From assembly GCA_035540955.1 (NCBI GenBank), contig DATLFP010000257.1, positions 1 to 23,171 of the forward strand: a DNA stretch of 23,171 nucleotides. Direction: 5' to 3'. Source of the stretch: DATLFP01 sp035540955 (GTDB taxonomy: Bacteria; Actinomycetota; Acidimicrobiia; Acidimicrobiales; CADCSY01). Below the pieces are notes generated by a model. That model was not told the origin of the DNA. It saw nothing but the letters and a program-made list of their open reading frames with translations, and searched no databases. Both the position numbers and the translations under genes were made by a program. Below, piece after piece: positions 5,706 to 12,978 of the stretch (its first letter is position 1; each line of letters begins with the position of its first letter).

Positions 5706-8540
5706 CTACGTGTCGCCCAGCAGACCCTTCCTGCGGGCCCACGCCGCCGCCTCGGTGCGCGACGAGGTGCCGGTCTTGGCCAGGATGTTGGACACGTGCA
5801 CCCCGGCGGTCCGGATCGAGATGTACAGCCGGTCGGCGATCTCCCGGTTCGTGAGCCCGTCGGCGATGAGGAGCAGCACCTCCGTCTCGCGGCCGGTGAG
5901 CTCGCCCTCCCCCGGCCCCGACCCGGTTGCGAGCCGCCGGAGGAGCGCATCCGCCCGCGCCCGGCGCGGACCGGGCCAGCGGTCGAGGAGCGTGACCGCG
6001 TCGCGGGCCGCGCCGGTGGCCCCGGTGCGGTCGCCGGCGGCCAGCAGGCTGCGGGCCAGGCCCATGGACGCCTCGGCCCGCCAGATCGCGGCGCGGGGCG
6101 GGCGCGGGGCGGCGAGCGACCGCCGGTACGCCGCCGCCGCCCCCGCATGGTCGCCCTCGGCCTCGAGCAGTGCCGCCTCGGCGTGGGCGAGCCACGCCGC
6201 CCGCTCCGGGGAGGACCACAGCTCCTCGGGCACGGTGGCGGCGAGGAACGACCGCACGAGGTGGGACGCGACACCGCCCCGCAGGGCGTCGAGGGCTCCT
6301 GTCGCCTCCCGCTCGCCCCACTCGTGGGCGAAGGTCGGCCCCGCCTCGCCCAGCGCCGTCTCGAGATCGGCCAGGGCGATCGCCGACGCGTCGGCGTCGC
6401 CGTCGTCCGCCGCCAGGTGGAGCGCCAGCAGCTGGGCCCAGGGCCGCTGCGTGACGTTGCCCGCGGCCAGCTGCAGGGACCGCTCGAGGGCGGCTTCGGC
6501 GGCGGCGCGGTCGCCCCGCTCCAGGGCGAGGTGGCCGTCGACGTTGGCGAACGCGTGCACCTCGACCTGGTCGTCGCCTCGCCGCAGCCCCCTCTCGACC
6601 TCCAGGACGGCCCGGTCGTAGTCGCCCCCGAGCTGCGCCCACTGCAGCCAGCTGGCGTGGAGCTTCGGCTTCACGACGTCGAGACCCCGCCGTGTCGTCT
6701 CCGCGTCGGCCTCCTCGAGCAGCGGCAGGGGGTCGTCGTCGCCGCCGCTGTAGAGCAGGTGCGACAGGAGGTTGTTCAGCGCCCGTCCGATGGTCACCGA
6801 GTCGTTGCGGTCGAGCGCCTCCCGGTAGGCCTGGCGGAGGAGGGCGAGGCCCTCGGCCTCCCGATCGACCGACTCGGCCAGCACCGTGCCGAGGTTGACG
6901 AGGACGTAGGGGCGGATCTCGTGGCAGCCGACCTCGTCGATGAGCGCCAGCGCCGCCTCCGCCCACGTGATGGCGGGGTCGGCGGGATCGGCCGGCGCCA
7001 TCGGGCCCATCGTCGGGCGCACGAGCATCTCCATCTGCGACTTGTAGGCGAGGGCCCAGCACCGCTCGATCGACGGACCGAGCGACTCGGACACCGAGAG
7101 CGCCTCCTCGACCAGCGACCGGTAGCGGTCGAGGTCGTTGCGCAGCCACGCGGTGATGGCCAGCTGCCGCAGGGCCGCCGACTCGGCGGCGACGTCGCCG
7201 TCCTTGACCGCCAGCCGGTGCCAGGCGGCGGCGTGGCGCTCGCTCTCGTCGGTCATCGCCAGCTCGAAGGAGGCGCGGGCCGCGATCTCGAGCAGCTCGC
7301 GGTCGTCCGGGGCCTCTGACAGCCCCATCTCGGCCAGCGTGAGCGCTTGCGACATCGACGACTCCCGCAGGTACCGGGCCGCCCCCTCGCGCGCGAGCGC
7401 GACCACCTCCTCGAGCCGGCGCGCCCCGAATGCGTGGCGGGCGAGGTCGGCGTGGTCGGTCGAGCCCATCGCCCGCATCTCGTCGAGCGCCCGCTCGTGG
7501 AGCCGGCGCTGCTCCCGGCCGAGCATCGCGTCGGCGACCGCCTCGCGGGTGAGGGCATGGCGGAAGGTGAAGACGTCGGCCTCGTCCTCGACGAGGAGGC
7601 CGCCCGCCACGAGCGCCCGTAGGTGACGGATGAGGTCGGCCTCGGCGCACTCGGTCACCGCCGCCAACAGGTCGAAGGAGACGCGCGCGCCGAGCACGGC
7701 GGCGGCGTCGAGGACGCGGCGGGGCTCGTCCTCGAGCGTGTCGACCTTCCGCAGCACGGCCTCGGTGACGTTCCAGGGGAGGCGAACGGTCGCCAGCTCC
7801 TCGGGATCGAGGCAGCACGACGGGTCGAGCAGCTCCTCGACGAAGAACGGGTTGCCCTGGGTGCGGCGGTGAAGGGCTTCGACAGCGCGCTGGCTGACGG
7901 CCTTGCCGTAGACGACCTGCATCATGCGGGCCAGGTCGTCGGCGGTGAGGCCGCGCAGCTCGAGGTGGTGCACCGAGCGCTGGCGGTCGAGGTCGGCGAG
8001 CAGGGCGGCGAGCGGGTGGCGGCGGTCGAAGTCCTCGGGCCGGAAGGTGCCGATGAGGATGGCGTCGAGATCGGCATGGAGCGCGAGGCGGCCGAACACG
8101 GCGATGCTCTCGGCGTCGGCCCAGTGCAGGTCCTCGAACGCGAGCACGAGCGGTGCGCCACCGGTCACGCCGACGACCGTGTCGACCGCCGCGCGCAGCA
8201 GCTCGTCGAGTGCGTGCGTGTCGTCGTAGGCCGGGAGGAGGTCGGCCCGACCAGCCAGCGCCTCGCGCACCAGCTCGAACGGGCGGGAGAGGTCGCCTTC
8301 CTCGGCCTGGGCCGCCATGATGACGGCGTCGGGGCTGGCCGCGAGCAGCGCTTCCCGGAGGAGCCGGCTCTTGCCGACGCCGGCGTCGCCGCTGATCGTC
8401 ACGATGCGGGGGCTCGGCTCCGGCGGGCCGGGCGTGGCGAGCAACCGGCGGAGGACCGCAAGCTCCTCGTCACGCCCGACCATGACCGGGCTGAGCCCCG
8501 AGCGTGAGACGAGCACGCTCGGAACGGTAGGTGGTCGCAT
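5706..8540 (-). CDS. LuxR-family transcriptional regulator with AAA ATPase domain (LAL type)
   Basis: A large ATP-binding LuxR regulator of 944 residues (936 if started at GTG 8516). Domain order: STAND/AAA ATPase with VMVGRDEEL, Walker A GDAGVGKS (51-58) and Walker B LVLAFEDLHWAD (131-142); a helical winged module (TFRHALTREAVADAML); a long TPR-like helical region of about 500 residues; and a C-terminal LuxR helix-turn-helix (LTGRETEVLLLIADGLTNREIADRLYIS read in two parts, about residues 880-940). The family senses ligands through the ATPase/TPR part and activates nearby operons. Start choice is open: ATG 8540 overlaps the stop of the small upstream ORF as TGATG, while GTG 8516 follows a TACCGT box by 7 nt, and the eight codons between have poor GC3. 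The membrane-protein gene follows after 11 nt and is the likeliest target. Confidence 0.93.
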   Translation of the reverse strand: MRPPTVPSVLVSRSGLSPVMVGRDEELAVLRRLLATPGPPEPSPRIVTISGDAGVGKSRLLREALLAASPDAVIMAAQAEEGDLSRPFELVREALAGRADLLPAYDDTHALDELLRAAVDTVVGVTGGAPLVLAFEDLHWADAESIAVFGRLALHADLDAILIGTFRPEDFDRRHPLAALLADLDRQRSVHHLELRGLTADDLARMMQVVYGKAVSQRAVEALHRRTQGNPFFVEELLDPSCCLDPEELATVRLPWNVTEAVLRKVDTLEDEPRRVLDAAAVLGARVSFDLLAAVTECAEADLIRHLRALVAGGLLVEDEADVFTFRHALTREAVADAMLGREQRRLHERALDEMRAMGSTDHADLARHAFGARRLEEVVALAREGAARYLRESSMSQALTLAEMGLSEAPDDRELLEIAARASFELAMTDESERHAAAWHRLAVKDGDVAAESAALRQLAITAWLRNDLDRYRSLVEEALSVSESLGPSIERCWALAYKSQMEMLVRPTMGPMAPADPADPAITWAEAALALIDEVGCHEIRPYVLVNLGTVLAESVDREAEGLALLRQAYREALDRNDSVTIGRALNNLLSHLLYSGGDDDPLPLLEEADAETTRRGLDVVKPKLHASWLQWAQLGGDYDRAVLEVERGLRRGDDQVEVHAFANVDGHLALERGDRAAAEAALERSLQLAAGNVTQRPWAQLLALHLAADDGDADASAIALADLETALGEAGPTFAHEWGEREATGALDALRGGVASHLVRSFLAATVPEELWSSPERAAWLAHAEAALLEAEGDHAGAAAAYRRSLAAPRPPRAAIWRAEASMGLARSLLAAGDRTGATGAARDAVTLLDRWPGPRRARADALLRRLATGSGPGEGELTGRETEVLLLIADGLTNREIADRLYISIRTAGVHVSNILAKTGTSSRTEAAAWARRKGLLGDT
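8500..8520. repeat. Perfect 7-bp inverted repeat at the LAL regulator start
   Basis: GAGCGTG (8500-8506) and CACGCTC (8514-8520) are exact inverted copies separated by 7 nt, a 21-bp dyad that covers the alternative GTG start at 8516. It could be an autoregulatory operator or an mRNA hairpin over the start; it could also be coding sequence by chance. Confidence 0.35.
8524..8529 (-). promoter_or_regulatory. Predicted -10 box (TACCGT) of a leaderless regulator transcript
   Basis: TACCGT on the minus strand ends 7 nt before GTG 8516, inside the first codons of the ATG 8540 version of the regulator. It favours GTG 8516 as an alternative start. Confidence 0.4.
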
Positions 8541-8707
8541 CAGCAGCTGGGGGCCAGCTGTGCGACGGCCGGGCGCTCCCGGCGGGTCCGGGTGAACAGG
8601 GTTGCTCGGGTCCGGGTCGGCAGCCGCAGGAGCCGGTGCTCGCTGACGATGCGGGCGGTGCGGTCCCGGTGCAGCTGCTGGACGATGGGGTAGTCGGAGG
8701 TGGGCAT
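8540..8707 (-). CDS. Small hypothetical protein, 55 residues, coupled to the LAL regulator
   Basis: A short ORF from ATG 8707 (GTG 8710 directly before it) to TGA 8540-8542, encoding a basic, Arg-rich protein beginning MPTSDYPIVQQLHRDRTARI. I recognise no family. It is supported by a codon pattern with G or C in more than 90% of third positions, the same bias as neighbouring genes, whereas the overlapping upstream extension of the regulator frame lacks it and is Pro/His/Arg-rich junk. Its stop overlaps the regulator's ATG as TGATG, a usual coupling arrangement. No Shine-Dalgarno is seen; three 11-bp direct repeats lie 22-54 nt upstream. It could be a regulatory leader peptide or a small accessory protein. 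It may be missed by length cut-offs. Confidence 0.5.
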   Translation of the reverse strand: MPTSDYPIVQQLHRDRTARIVSEHRLLRLPTRTRATLFTRTRRERPAVAQLAPSC

Positions 8708-8728
8708 CACGGCGGTTCACGCTCTCGG

Positions 8729-8761
8729 TGTCGGTGTTCTGTCGGTGTTCTGTCGGTGTTC
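8729..8761. repeat. Three perfect tandem 11-bp repeats
   Basis: TGTCGGTGTTC occurs three times end to end (8729-8739, 8740-8750, 8751-8761); the minus-strand unit is GAACACCGACA. The 11-bp period equals about one helical turn, as in boxes bound by OmpR/PhoB-type response regulators. It lies in the 172-nt gap between the small ORF/LAL operon and coaA, upstream of both. Apart from the coaA -10 box I see no other gene or signal in this gap. The binding protein is unknown. Confidence 0.75.
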
Positions 8762-8864
8762 AGGATCGCCCGCGAGGGGGCCGTTCCACATCGGGAGAGG
8801 TACGTGTTCTGCGTGATGGCAGCGGCCTAGGTATGCGTATGCCGGCGGTCACAGCCGGGACCGG

Positions 8865-8870
8865 TACGGT
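8865..8870 (+). promoter_or_regulatory. Predicted -10 box (TACGGT) of coaA
   Basis: TACGGT ends 9 nt before GTG 8880 and there is no Shine-Dalgarno, consistent with a leaderless or nearly leaderless coaA mRNA. It supports GTG 8880 as the start. Confidence 0.5.
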
Positions 8871-8879
8871 GCCCAACCC

Positions 8880-9818
8880 GTGGACGGGAGCGACCTTTCG
8901 CCCTACATCACCTTCGACCGGGAGACGTGGGCCGGCCTGCGGGCGGCGACGCCTCTCACGCTGTCCGAGGACGACGTCGCCGACCTCCAGGGGATCAACG
9001 AGCGGCTGTCGCTCGACGAGGTGGTCGAGGTCTACCTGCCCCTTTCGCGGCTGTTGAACCTCTATGTCGCTGCCGCCCAGCAGCTCCACCAGGTGACCGA
9101 CACCTTCCTGGGCCAGCCGGCGGCCAAGGTGCCCTACGTCATCGGCATCGCCGGCTCGGTCGCCGTGGGCAAGAGCACGACCGCCCGCATCCTGCAAGCC
9201 CTGCTTTCGCGGTGGCCCAACCACCCGGTGGTCGATCTCGTCACCACCGACGGCTTCCTGTTCCCCAACACCGAGCTCGAGGCGCGGGGCCTGATGGCCC
9301 GGAAGGGGTTCCCCGAGAGCTACGACGTGCGCCGGCTGCTGCAGTTCGTCGCCGACGTGAAGGCGGGGATGCCCGAGGTGCGGGCCCCGGTCTACTCGCA
9401 CGAGACCTACGACATCACCGACGACGAGCTCGTCGTGCGGCAACCCGACGTGATGATCATCGAGGGCCTGAACGTGCTCCAGACGCCGTCGGGCACGGTC
9501 CGGTCGTCACGGCTCTTCGTGTCCGACTACTTCGACTTCTCGATCTACGTCGACGCCGACGAAGCCGATGTCGTGCAGTGGTACGTCGAACGGTTCATGA
9601 CCCTCCGGGAGACGGTGTTCCGCAACGAGCGGTCGTTCTTCCACCACTACGCGGCGCTGTCCGATGACGAGGCCGTCGCCATGGCCCGGTCGATCTGGGA
9701 CGGCATCAACGGGCCCAACCTGATCGAGAACATCCTCCCCACGCGGGACCGAGCCACCCTCGTGCTCCACAAGCGCGCCGACCACCGCGTCGACGAGGTC
9801 CGCCTCCGCAAGCTCTGA
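8880..9818 (+). CDS. coaA: Type I pantothenate kinase
   Basis: A 312-residue ATP-dependent kinase that phosphorylates pantothenate, the first committed step of coenzyme A synthesis, in the cytoplasm. It aligns by eye over its whole length with mycobacterial CoaA: SPYITFDRETWAGLR at the N terminus, P-loop GSVAVGKST (92-100), LVTTDGFLFPN, MARKGFPESYD, APVYSHETYDI, IIEGLNVLQT, the FFHHYAALSD segment and the C-terminal LIENILPTRDRATLVLHKRADH with RLRKL as the end. GTG 8880 gives the family-typical N terminus and is preceded by TACGGT at 9 nt. It is monocistronic: a long hairpin follows four bases after the stop, and the next gene is convergent. No oddities; the normal target of CoA feedback control in this family. 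Confidence 0.97.
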   Translation: MDGSDLSPYITFDRETWAGLRAATPLTLSEDDVADLQGINERLSLDEVVEVYLPLSRLLNLYVAAAQQLHQVTDTFLGQPAAKVPYVIGIAGSVAVGKSTTARILQALLSRWPNHPVVDLVTTDGFLFPNTELEARGLMARKGFPESYDVRRLLQFVADVKAGMPEVRAPVYSHETYDITDDELVVRQPDVMIIEGLNVLQTPSGTVRSSRLFVSDYFDFSIYVDADEADVVQWYVERFMTLRETVFRNERSFFHHYAALSDDEAVAMARSIWDGINGPNLIENILPTRDRATLVLHKRADHRVDEVRLRKL

Positions 9819-9821
9819 TGA

Positions 9822-9866
9822 CCGTTGTGCGCGCCCGGCCTGCGGCCGAGTTTGCGCGCACAACGG
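9822..9866. terminator. Long hairpin between convergent coaA and GNAT genes
   Basis: Perfect 13-bp inverted repeat CCGTTGTGCGCGC (9822-9834) / GCGCGCACAACGG (9854-9866) around a 19-nt loop that itself contains GGCC-TGC-GGCC. It fills the whole gap between the coaA stop (9818) and the convergent GNAT stop (9869), so it could serve as a bidirectional terminator. It has no T-tract, and its perfection also fits a dispersed palindromic (REP-like) repeat. Confidence 0.7.
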
Positions 9867-9868
9867 GG

Positions 9869-10891
9869 TCAGACGTCGAGCTCGGCCTCGACCCAGGTGG
9901 CGACGGGGCGGAAGCCCATGGCGTCGTTGATCGCGAGCATCCACTGGTTGGTGCCGTCGTTCCACGTCTCGATGACCTCGACCTCGGGGCGCTCGTCGAT
10001 GAGGCGGAGCGCGTTGGCGGCCTTGAGCCACCGTCCGATGCCGTGTCCCCGGTGGGCGGCGGTGACGGCGGTGTCGCCCTGTTCGGCGAGCCAGCGCTTG
10101 TAGGGACGGGTGCCGAGCTCGGTGTAGCCGGCCAGCTCACCGGTGGCATCGTGGCGGGCGCACACCACCCACTGCCCACCGCCGACGAGCTCGCGCTCGG
10201 CCTCGGCCGCCCGACGCTGCTCGGCGGTGAAGACGAAGTCGTCGAGCGACTCCGACCGGGGCGCGTCGTTCATCGTGTTCATGAGGGCGACGAAGTCGTC
10301 GAGCAGGTCGTCCGGGCAGGTGTCGTCGAAGGCGACCAGCGAGTAGCCGGCGGCCTTCGTCGCCGCGTCGGCGACCCACGACTCGAGCATGGCGCGGTCC
10401 ATGGCGGCGACCCGGGCACGGTTCTGCCGCTCGCGGTTGGCGAGCCGGGCGCCCACGGAGGCGGCGAACGCCTCGCCGTCCGCGTGCCCCTCGGCGAACC
10501 CGGAGGCGAGGAGCGTGCGGCCGGCGGCCCGGGCGACCGCCGTGATCTCCTCGAGCAGGGCGCCGCCGATCCCGCGGCGGCGGTGCGACGGCTGGACGAA
10601 GAGGTCGGGGAGCCACGCCAGATGCTCGTTGCCGTGTCCGGTGCGGATGTCGACGAACGCCAGGCCGACGGGCGTGCCGCCGTCGCGGGCGACGAGCATC
10701 GTCGCGGCGATGTCGGGCCGGGTGGTGTGCAGGAAGTCACCGAGCACCTCCTCGGTCGACATCGCGGGCTCGTCCTCGCCGATGACCTCGCGCACGTACG
10801 CCGTCTCGAGCGCGGCGGCGTCGACCAGGTCGCGCTCGGAGCTCGGGTCGACGGCGTCGATGCGGGTGGACACGGCCGACGAGGCTGCCAT
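9869..10891 (-). CDS. Tandem GNAT-domain acetyltransferase
   Basis: A 340-residue protein with two GNAT folds that use acetyl-CoA to acylate an amine. The first domain has its pyrophosphate-binding loop at LFVQPSHRRRGIGGALL (RRRGIGG, 104-110) and the second at TAVTAAHRGHGIGRWL (about 274-288), followed by the IETWNDGTNQWMLAINDAMGF C-terminal half. The two-domain plan resembles mycothiol synthase and related actinobacterial proteins, but the sequence is not clearly MshD, so the substrate is left open. ATG 10891 overlaps the ATG of the divergent kinase (the shared CATG); GTG 10873 is an alternative start that would leave a 16-nt gap. It converges on coaA across the hairpin at 9822-9866. Confidence 0.85.
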   Translation of the reverse strand: MAASSAVSTRIDAVDPSSERDLVDAAALETAYVREVIGEDEPAMSTEEVLGDFLHTTRPDIAATMLVARDGGTPVGLAFVDIRTGHGNEHLAWLPDLFVQPSHRRRGIGGALLEEITAVARAAGRTLLASGFAEGHADGEAFAASVGARLANRERQNRARVAAMDRAMLESWVADAATKAAGYSLVAFDDTCPDDLLDDFVALMNTMNDAPRSESLDDFVFTAEQRRAAEAERELVGGGQWVVCARHDATGELAGYTELGTRPYKRWLAEQGDTAVTAAHRGHGIGRWLKAANALRLIDERPEVEVIETWNDGTNQWMLAINDAMGFRPVATWVEAELDV

Positions 10892-11756
10892 GCTCGTGGG
10901 CGTGAGGCTCGCGGATTCCATCATCGACGAGCTCGACGAGGCCTTCGGCGTGACCCTCGATCGGGCCTGGTCGCGGCTGCCCGGTGGCGAGGAGTCGGCG
11001 GCGTTCCGCTGCGGGGAGATCGTCGTGCGGGTGGCGCCCACGTGGCGGTCCGACGCCGAGCTCGAGTGGACCAACCGGGTCGCCGCCGTGGCGGCGGACG
11101 TCGTGGCCGAGGTGGTGGCGCCGCTCGCCCGGCCGAATGGATCGACCGTCGTGCGCATCGACGACCGGGCCGTGTCGCTGTGGCCGTTCGCTCGGGGCGA
11201 GCGCGGCGACGACACCGACGAGGGGCAGCGGGCGCAGGCCGCCGACCTGCTCGCCCGCCTGCACCGCGCCCTCGAGGGGGTGGTGTGGCCGGCCAAGCCG
11301 CCGACGTCGGTGGCGTTGGCGCCCACGCCCGACCTCGAGGATCCCGACCTCGACACCTGGCTCGGTCTCTTCGACCGTGACCACCCCGCCCGCCAGGCAC
11401 TCCACGGCGACTACCACGGCGGGAACACCCTCGTCGCCGACGGCCGCATCGTCGCCCTCCTCGACTGGGACGAGGCCCACATCGGCCCGCCCGAGCGCGA
11501 GCTGGCGTGGGCGGCGTGGGAGTGGGGCGACTGCCTCGACTCCCTCGATCTCGACCCCGCCCTCGCCTTCGTCGACGCCTACCGGGCCGCCGGCGGGCCG
11601 GCGCGCCGCATCGGCGAGCACGACCTGCGCCAGCTCGTTCGTCAGCGGCTGCGATGGGAGAGCGCGTACGCCCGGGCCAACAGCCGCCTCGACGCCGATT
11701 ACGAGGGCCGCCGACTTCGGGCCTTCCACCGCCTCCGCGTACCGTCTTCGCCATGA
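10890..11756 (+). CDS. APH-fold phosphotransferase
   Basis: A 288-residue kinase-like protein of the aminoglycoside/choline phosphotransferase superfamily. The nucleotide-binding N lobe includes GGEESAAFRCGEIVVRVAP. The catalytic Brenner motif is LHGDYHGGNTLV (His172, Asp174, Asn179) and the metal-binding motif is ALLDWDEAHIGPPERELAWAAWEW (Asp192, Asp194). These motifs predict an active enzyme acting on a small hydroxylated molecule, which the sequence does not identify. ATG 10890 overlaps the divergent GNAT start; the frame is open upstream but inside the GNAT gene. Its TGA overlaps the ATG of the MaoC-like gene as ATGA, so translational coupling is likely. It is intact, unlike the shorter kinase at the left of the window. 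Confidence 0.88.
   Translation: MLVGVRLADSIIDELDEAFGVTLDRAWSRLPGGEESAAFRCGEIVVRVAPTWRSDAELEWTNRVAAVAADVVAEVVAPLARPNGSTVVRIDDRAVSLWPFARGERGDDTDEGQRAQAADLLARLHRALEGVVWPAKPPTSVALAPTPDLEDPDLDTWLGLFDRDHPARQALHGDYHGGNTLVADGRIVALLDWDEAHIGPPERELAWAAWEWGDCLDSLDLDPALAFVDAYRAAGGPARRIGEHDLRQLVRQRLRWESAYARANSRLDADYEGRRLRAFHRLRVPSSP
11740..11745 (+). promoter_or_regulatory. Predicted internal -10 box (TACCGT) for the MaoC-like gene
   Basis: TACCGT ends 7 nt before ATG 11753, inside the last codons of the kinase gene. It could give a separate leaderless transcript for the hydratase, methyltransferase and mutY. Confidence 0.45.
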
Positions 11757-12265
11757 CCGTCCACGACCGCCCGTTCGGCAGGTACCTGGAGGACTTCGTC
11801 CCCGGTGACATCTACAAGCACTGGCCGGGCAAGACCATCACCGAGTACGACGACCACCTGTTCTGCATGATCACCATGAACCACCACCCCCTGCACACGA
11901 ACGCGTGGTTCGCGGAGCACGAGACCCCGCAGGGTCAGAACGTGGTCGTCGGCAACCTCGTGTACTCCCTCGTGCTGGGCATGAGCGTTCCCGACGTGAG
12001 CGGCTCGTGCGTCGCCAACCTCGAGGTCGAGTCGCTCAAGCACGCCAAGCCGACCTTCCACGGCGACACGATCTACGCCGAGACCCGCGTGCTCGACGCC
12101 AAGCCGACCTCCAAGGGCGATCGCGGCATCGTGACGGTCGAGACCAAGGGCATCAACCAGCGGGGTGAGGAGGTCTGCTACTTCAAGCGCAAGCTGATGG
12201 TGTGGGCCCGCGACCATGCCCCGGCCCGTGGTCGCCCGTACGGCGACGAGATCTGGGGCGAGTGA
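11753..12265 (+). CDS. MaoC-like (hot-dog fold) acyl-CoA hydratase/dehydratase
   Basis: A 170-residue single hot-dog-domain protein of the MaoC family, which hydrates enoyl-CoA thioesters. Features include RYLEDFVPGDIYKHWPGKTITEYD at the N terminus (read in two parts), the active-site region ITMNHHPLHTNAWFAEH with Asn-His pairs, LVLGMSV, NLEVESLKHAKPTFHGDTIYAE and GINQRGEEVCYFKRKLMVW. It resembles the small mycobacterial MaoC proteins found beside branched-chain acyl-CoA genes, extended by about 20 residues at the C terminus. The start overlaps the kinase stop (ATGA) and its own stop overlaps the next GTG (GTGA). The substrate is unknown; a link with the acyl-CoA dehydrogenases elsewhere in the window is only suggestive. 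Confidence 0.88.
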   Translation: MTVHDRPFGRYLEDFVPGDIYKHWPGKTITEYDDHLFCMITMNHHPLHTNAWFAEHETPQGQNVVVGNLVYSLVLGMSVPDVSGSCVANLEVESLKHAKPTFHGDTIYAETRVLDAKPTSKGDRGIVTVETKGINQRGEEVCYFKRKLMVWARDHAPARGRPYGDEIWGE

Positions 12266-12978
12266 CGGTCAACCCGGTCGCGTCGGCGGGCTTCGAGCGC
12301 GGCGCCGGCGAGTACGAGCGGGCGCGGCCGTCGTATCCGGCGGCCGTCCTCGACCTGCTGCCGTCGAACGGGACGATCATCGACGTCGCCGCCGGCACCG
12401 GGAAGCTCACCCGGATGCTGCCGGGTGACGTCGTCGCCATCGAGCCGGTGGCCGCCATGAGGTCGATCGCGGCGACGTTTGCGGCGACCGTGGCCGGCAC
12501 CGCCGAGCGCCTCCCGTTGCGCGACGCGTGCGCCGACGCGGTGACCGTCGCCCAGGCGTTCCACTGGTTCGACGCACCGGTCGCCCTCGCCGAGATGGCG
12601 CGCGTGCTGCGGCCGTTCGGGACGCTGCTTCTCGTGTGGAACGAGCGCGACAAGCGCGTGCCGTGGGTGATCGAGATGTCACGGATCATCCATGCCCACG
12701 ACCCGAATGCGTATCTCCACGACATCGACTGGCCGTCGACCATCGCCGCGTCCGGCCTGTTCACCCCGGTCGAGACCGTGCTCGTCGACAACCCGCAGCC
12801 GGGCGCGACGCGCCAGCTCGTGGTCGATCGGGCGGCGTCGACGAGCTACATCGCCGCCGGACCAGCGAACGTGCGCGACGACGTCATCCGGGAGGTGACC
12901 GCCGTCGTGGCCGACCTGGAGGAACCGTTCGACTTCCCGTACGTCACCCAGATCTTCACGTGCAGACGCGCCTGCTGA
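12262..12978 (+). CDS. Class I SAM-dependent methyltransferase
   Basis: A 238-residue Rossmann-fold methyltransferase. SAM-binding motif I is TIIDVAAGTGKLTRML (about 38-53); the acidic motif II is VVAIEPVAAM; then AERLPLRDACADAVTVAQAFHWF and EMARVLRPFGTLLLVWNERD (motifs III-IV and post regions). This is the pattern of small-molecule methyltransferases of the Methyltransf_11 type; the acceptor cannot be told. It starts at GTG 12262, overlapping the preceding stop as GTGA, and its end overlaps the MutY gene by 19 nt. All four genes from 10890 to 13814 overlap, so they behave as one operon, though the functions look mixed. Confidence 0.88.
   Translation: MTVNPVASAGFERGAGEYERARPSYPAAVLDLLPSNGTIIDVAAGTGKLTRMLPGDVVAIEPVAAMRSIAATFAATVAGTAERLPLRDACADAVTVAQAFHWFDAPVALAEMARVLRPFGTLLLVWNERDKRVPWVIEMSRIIHAHDPNAYLHDIDWPSTIAASGLFTPVETVLVDNPQPGATRQLVVDRAASTSYIAAGPANVRDDVIREVTAVVADLEEPFDFPYVTQIFTCRRAC

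Noticed and set aside
4705..7818. One very long minus-strand protein including the membrane protein
   Set aside because: Its N-terminal 700 residues are an Arg/Pro/Gly-rich shadow of the LAL regulator in another frame; only the part from ATG 5694 looks like protein.
8541..8720. Upstream extension of the LAL regulator to 8720
   Set aside because: The added residues are Pro/His/Arg-rich with poor GC3, and the same DNA has a better coding frame for the small ORF.
8729..8761. CRISPR array
   Set aside because: The 11-bp units are contiguous with no spacers, and no cas genes are present.
9869..10891. Calling the tandem GNAT protein mycothiol synthase (mshD)
   Set aside because: The domain plan fits but characteristic MshD sequence is not evident, so the specific name is not supported.
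11753..12265. Mesaconyl-CoA hydratase of the ethylmalonyl-CoA pathway
   Set aside because: The protein is about half the length of known Mch enzymes, and no other gene of that pathway is beside it.
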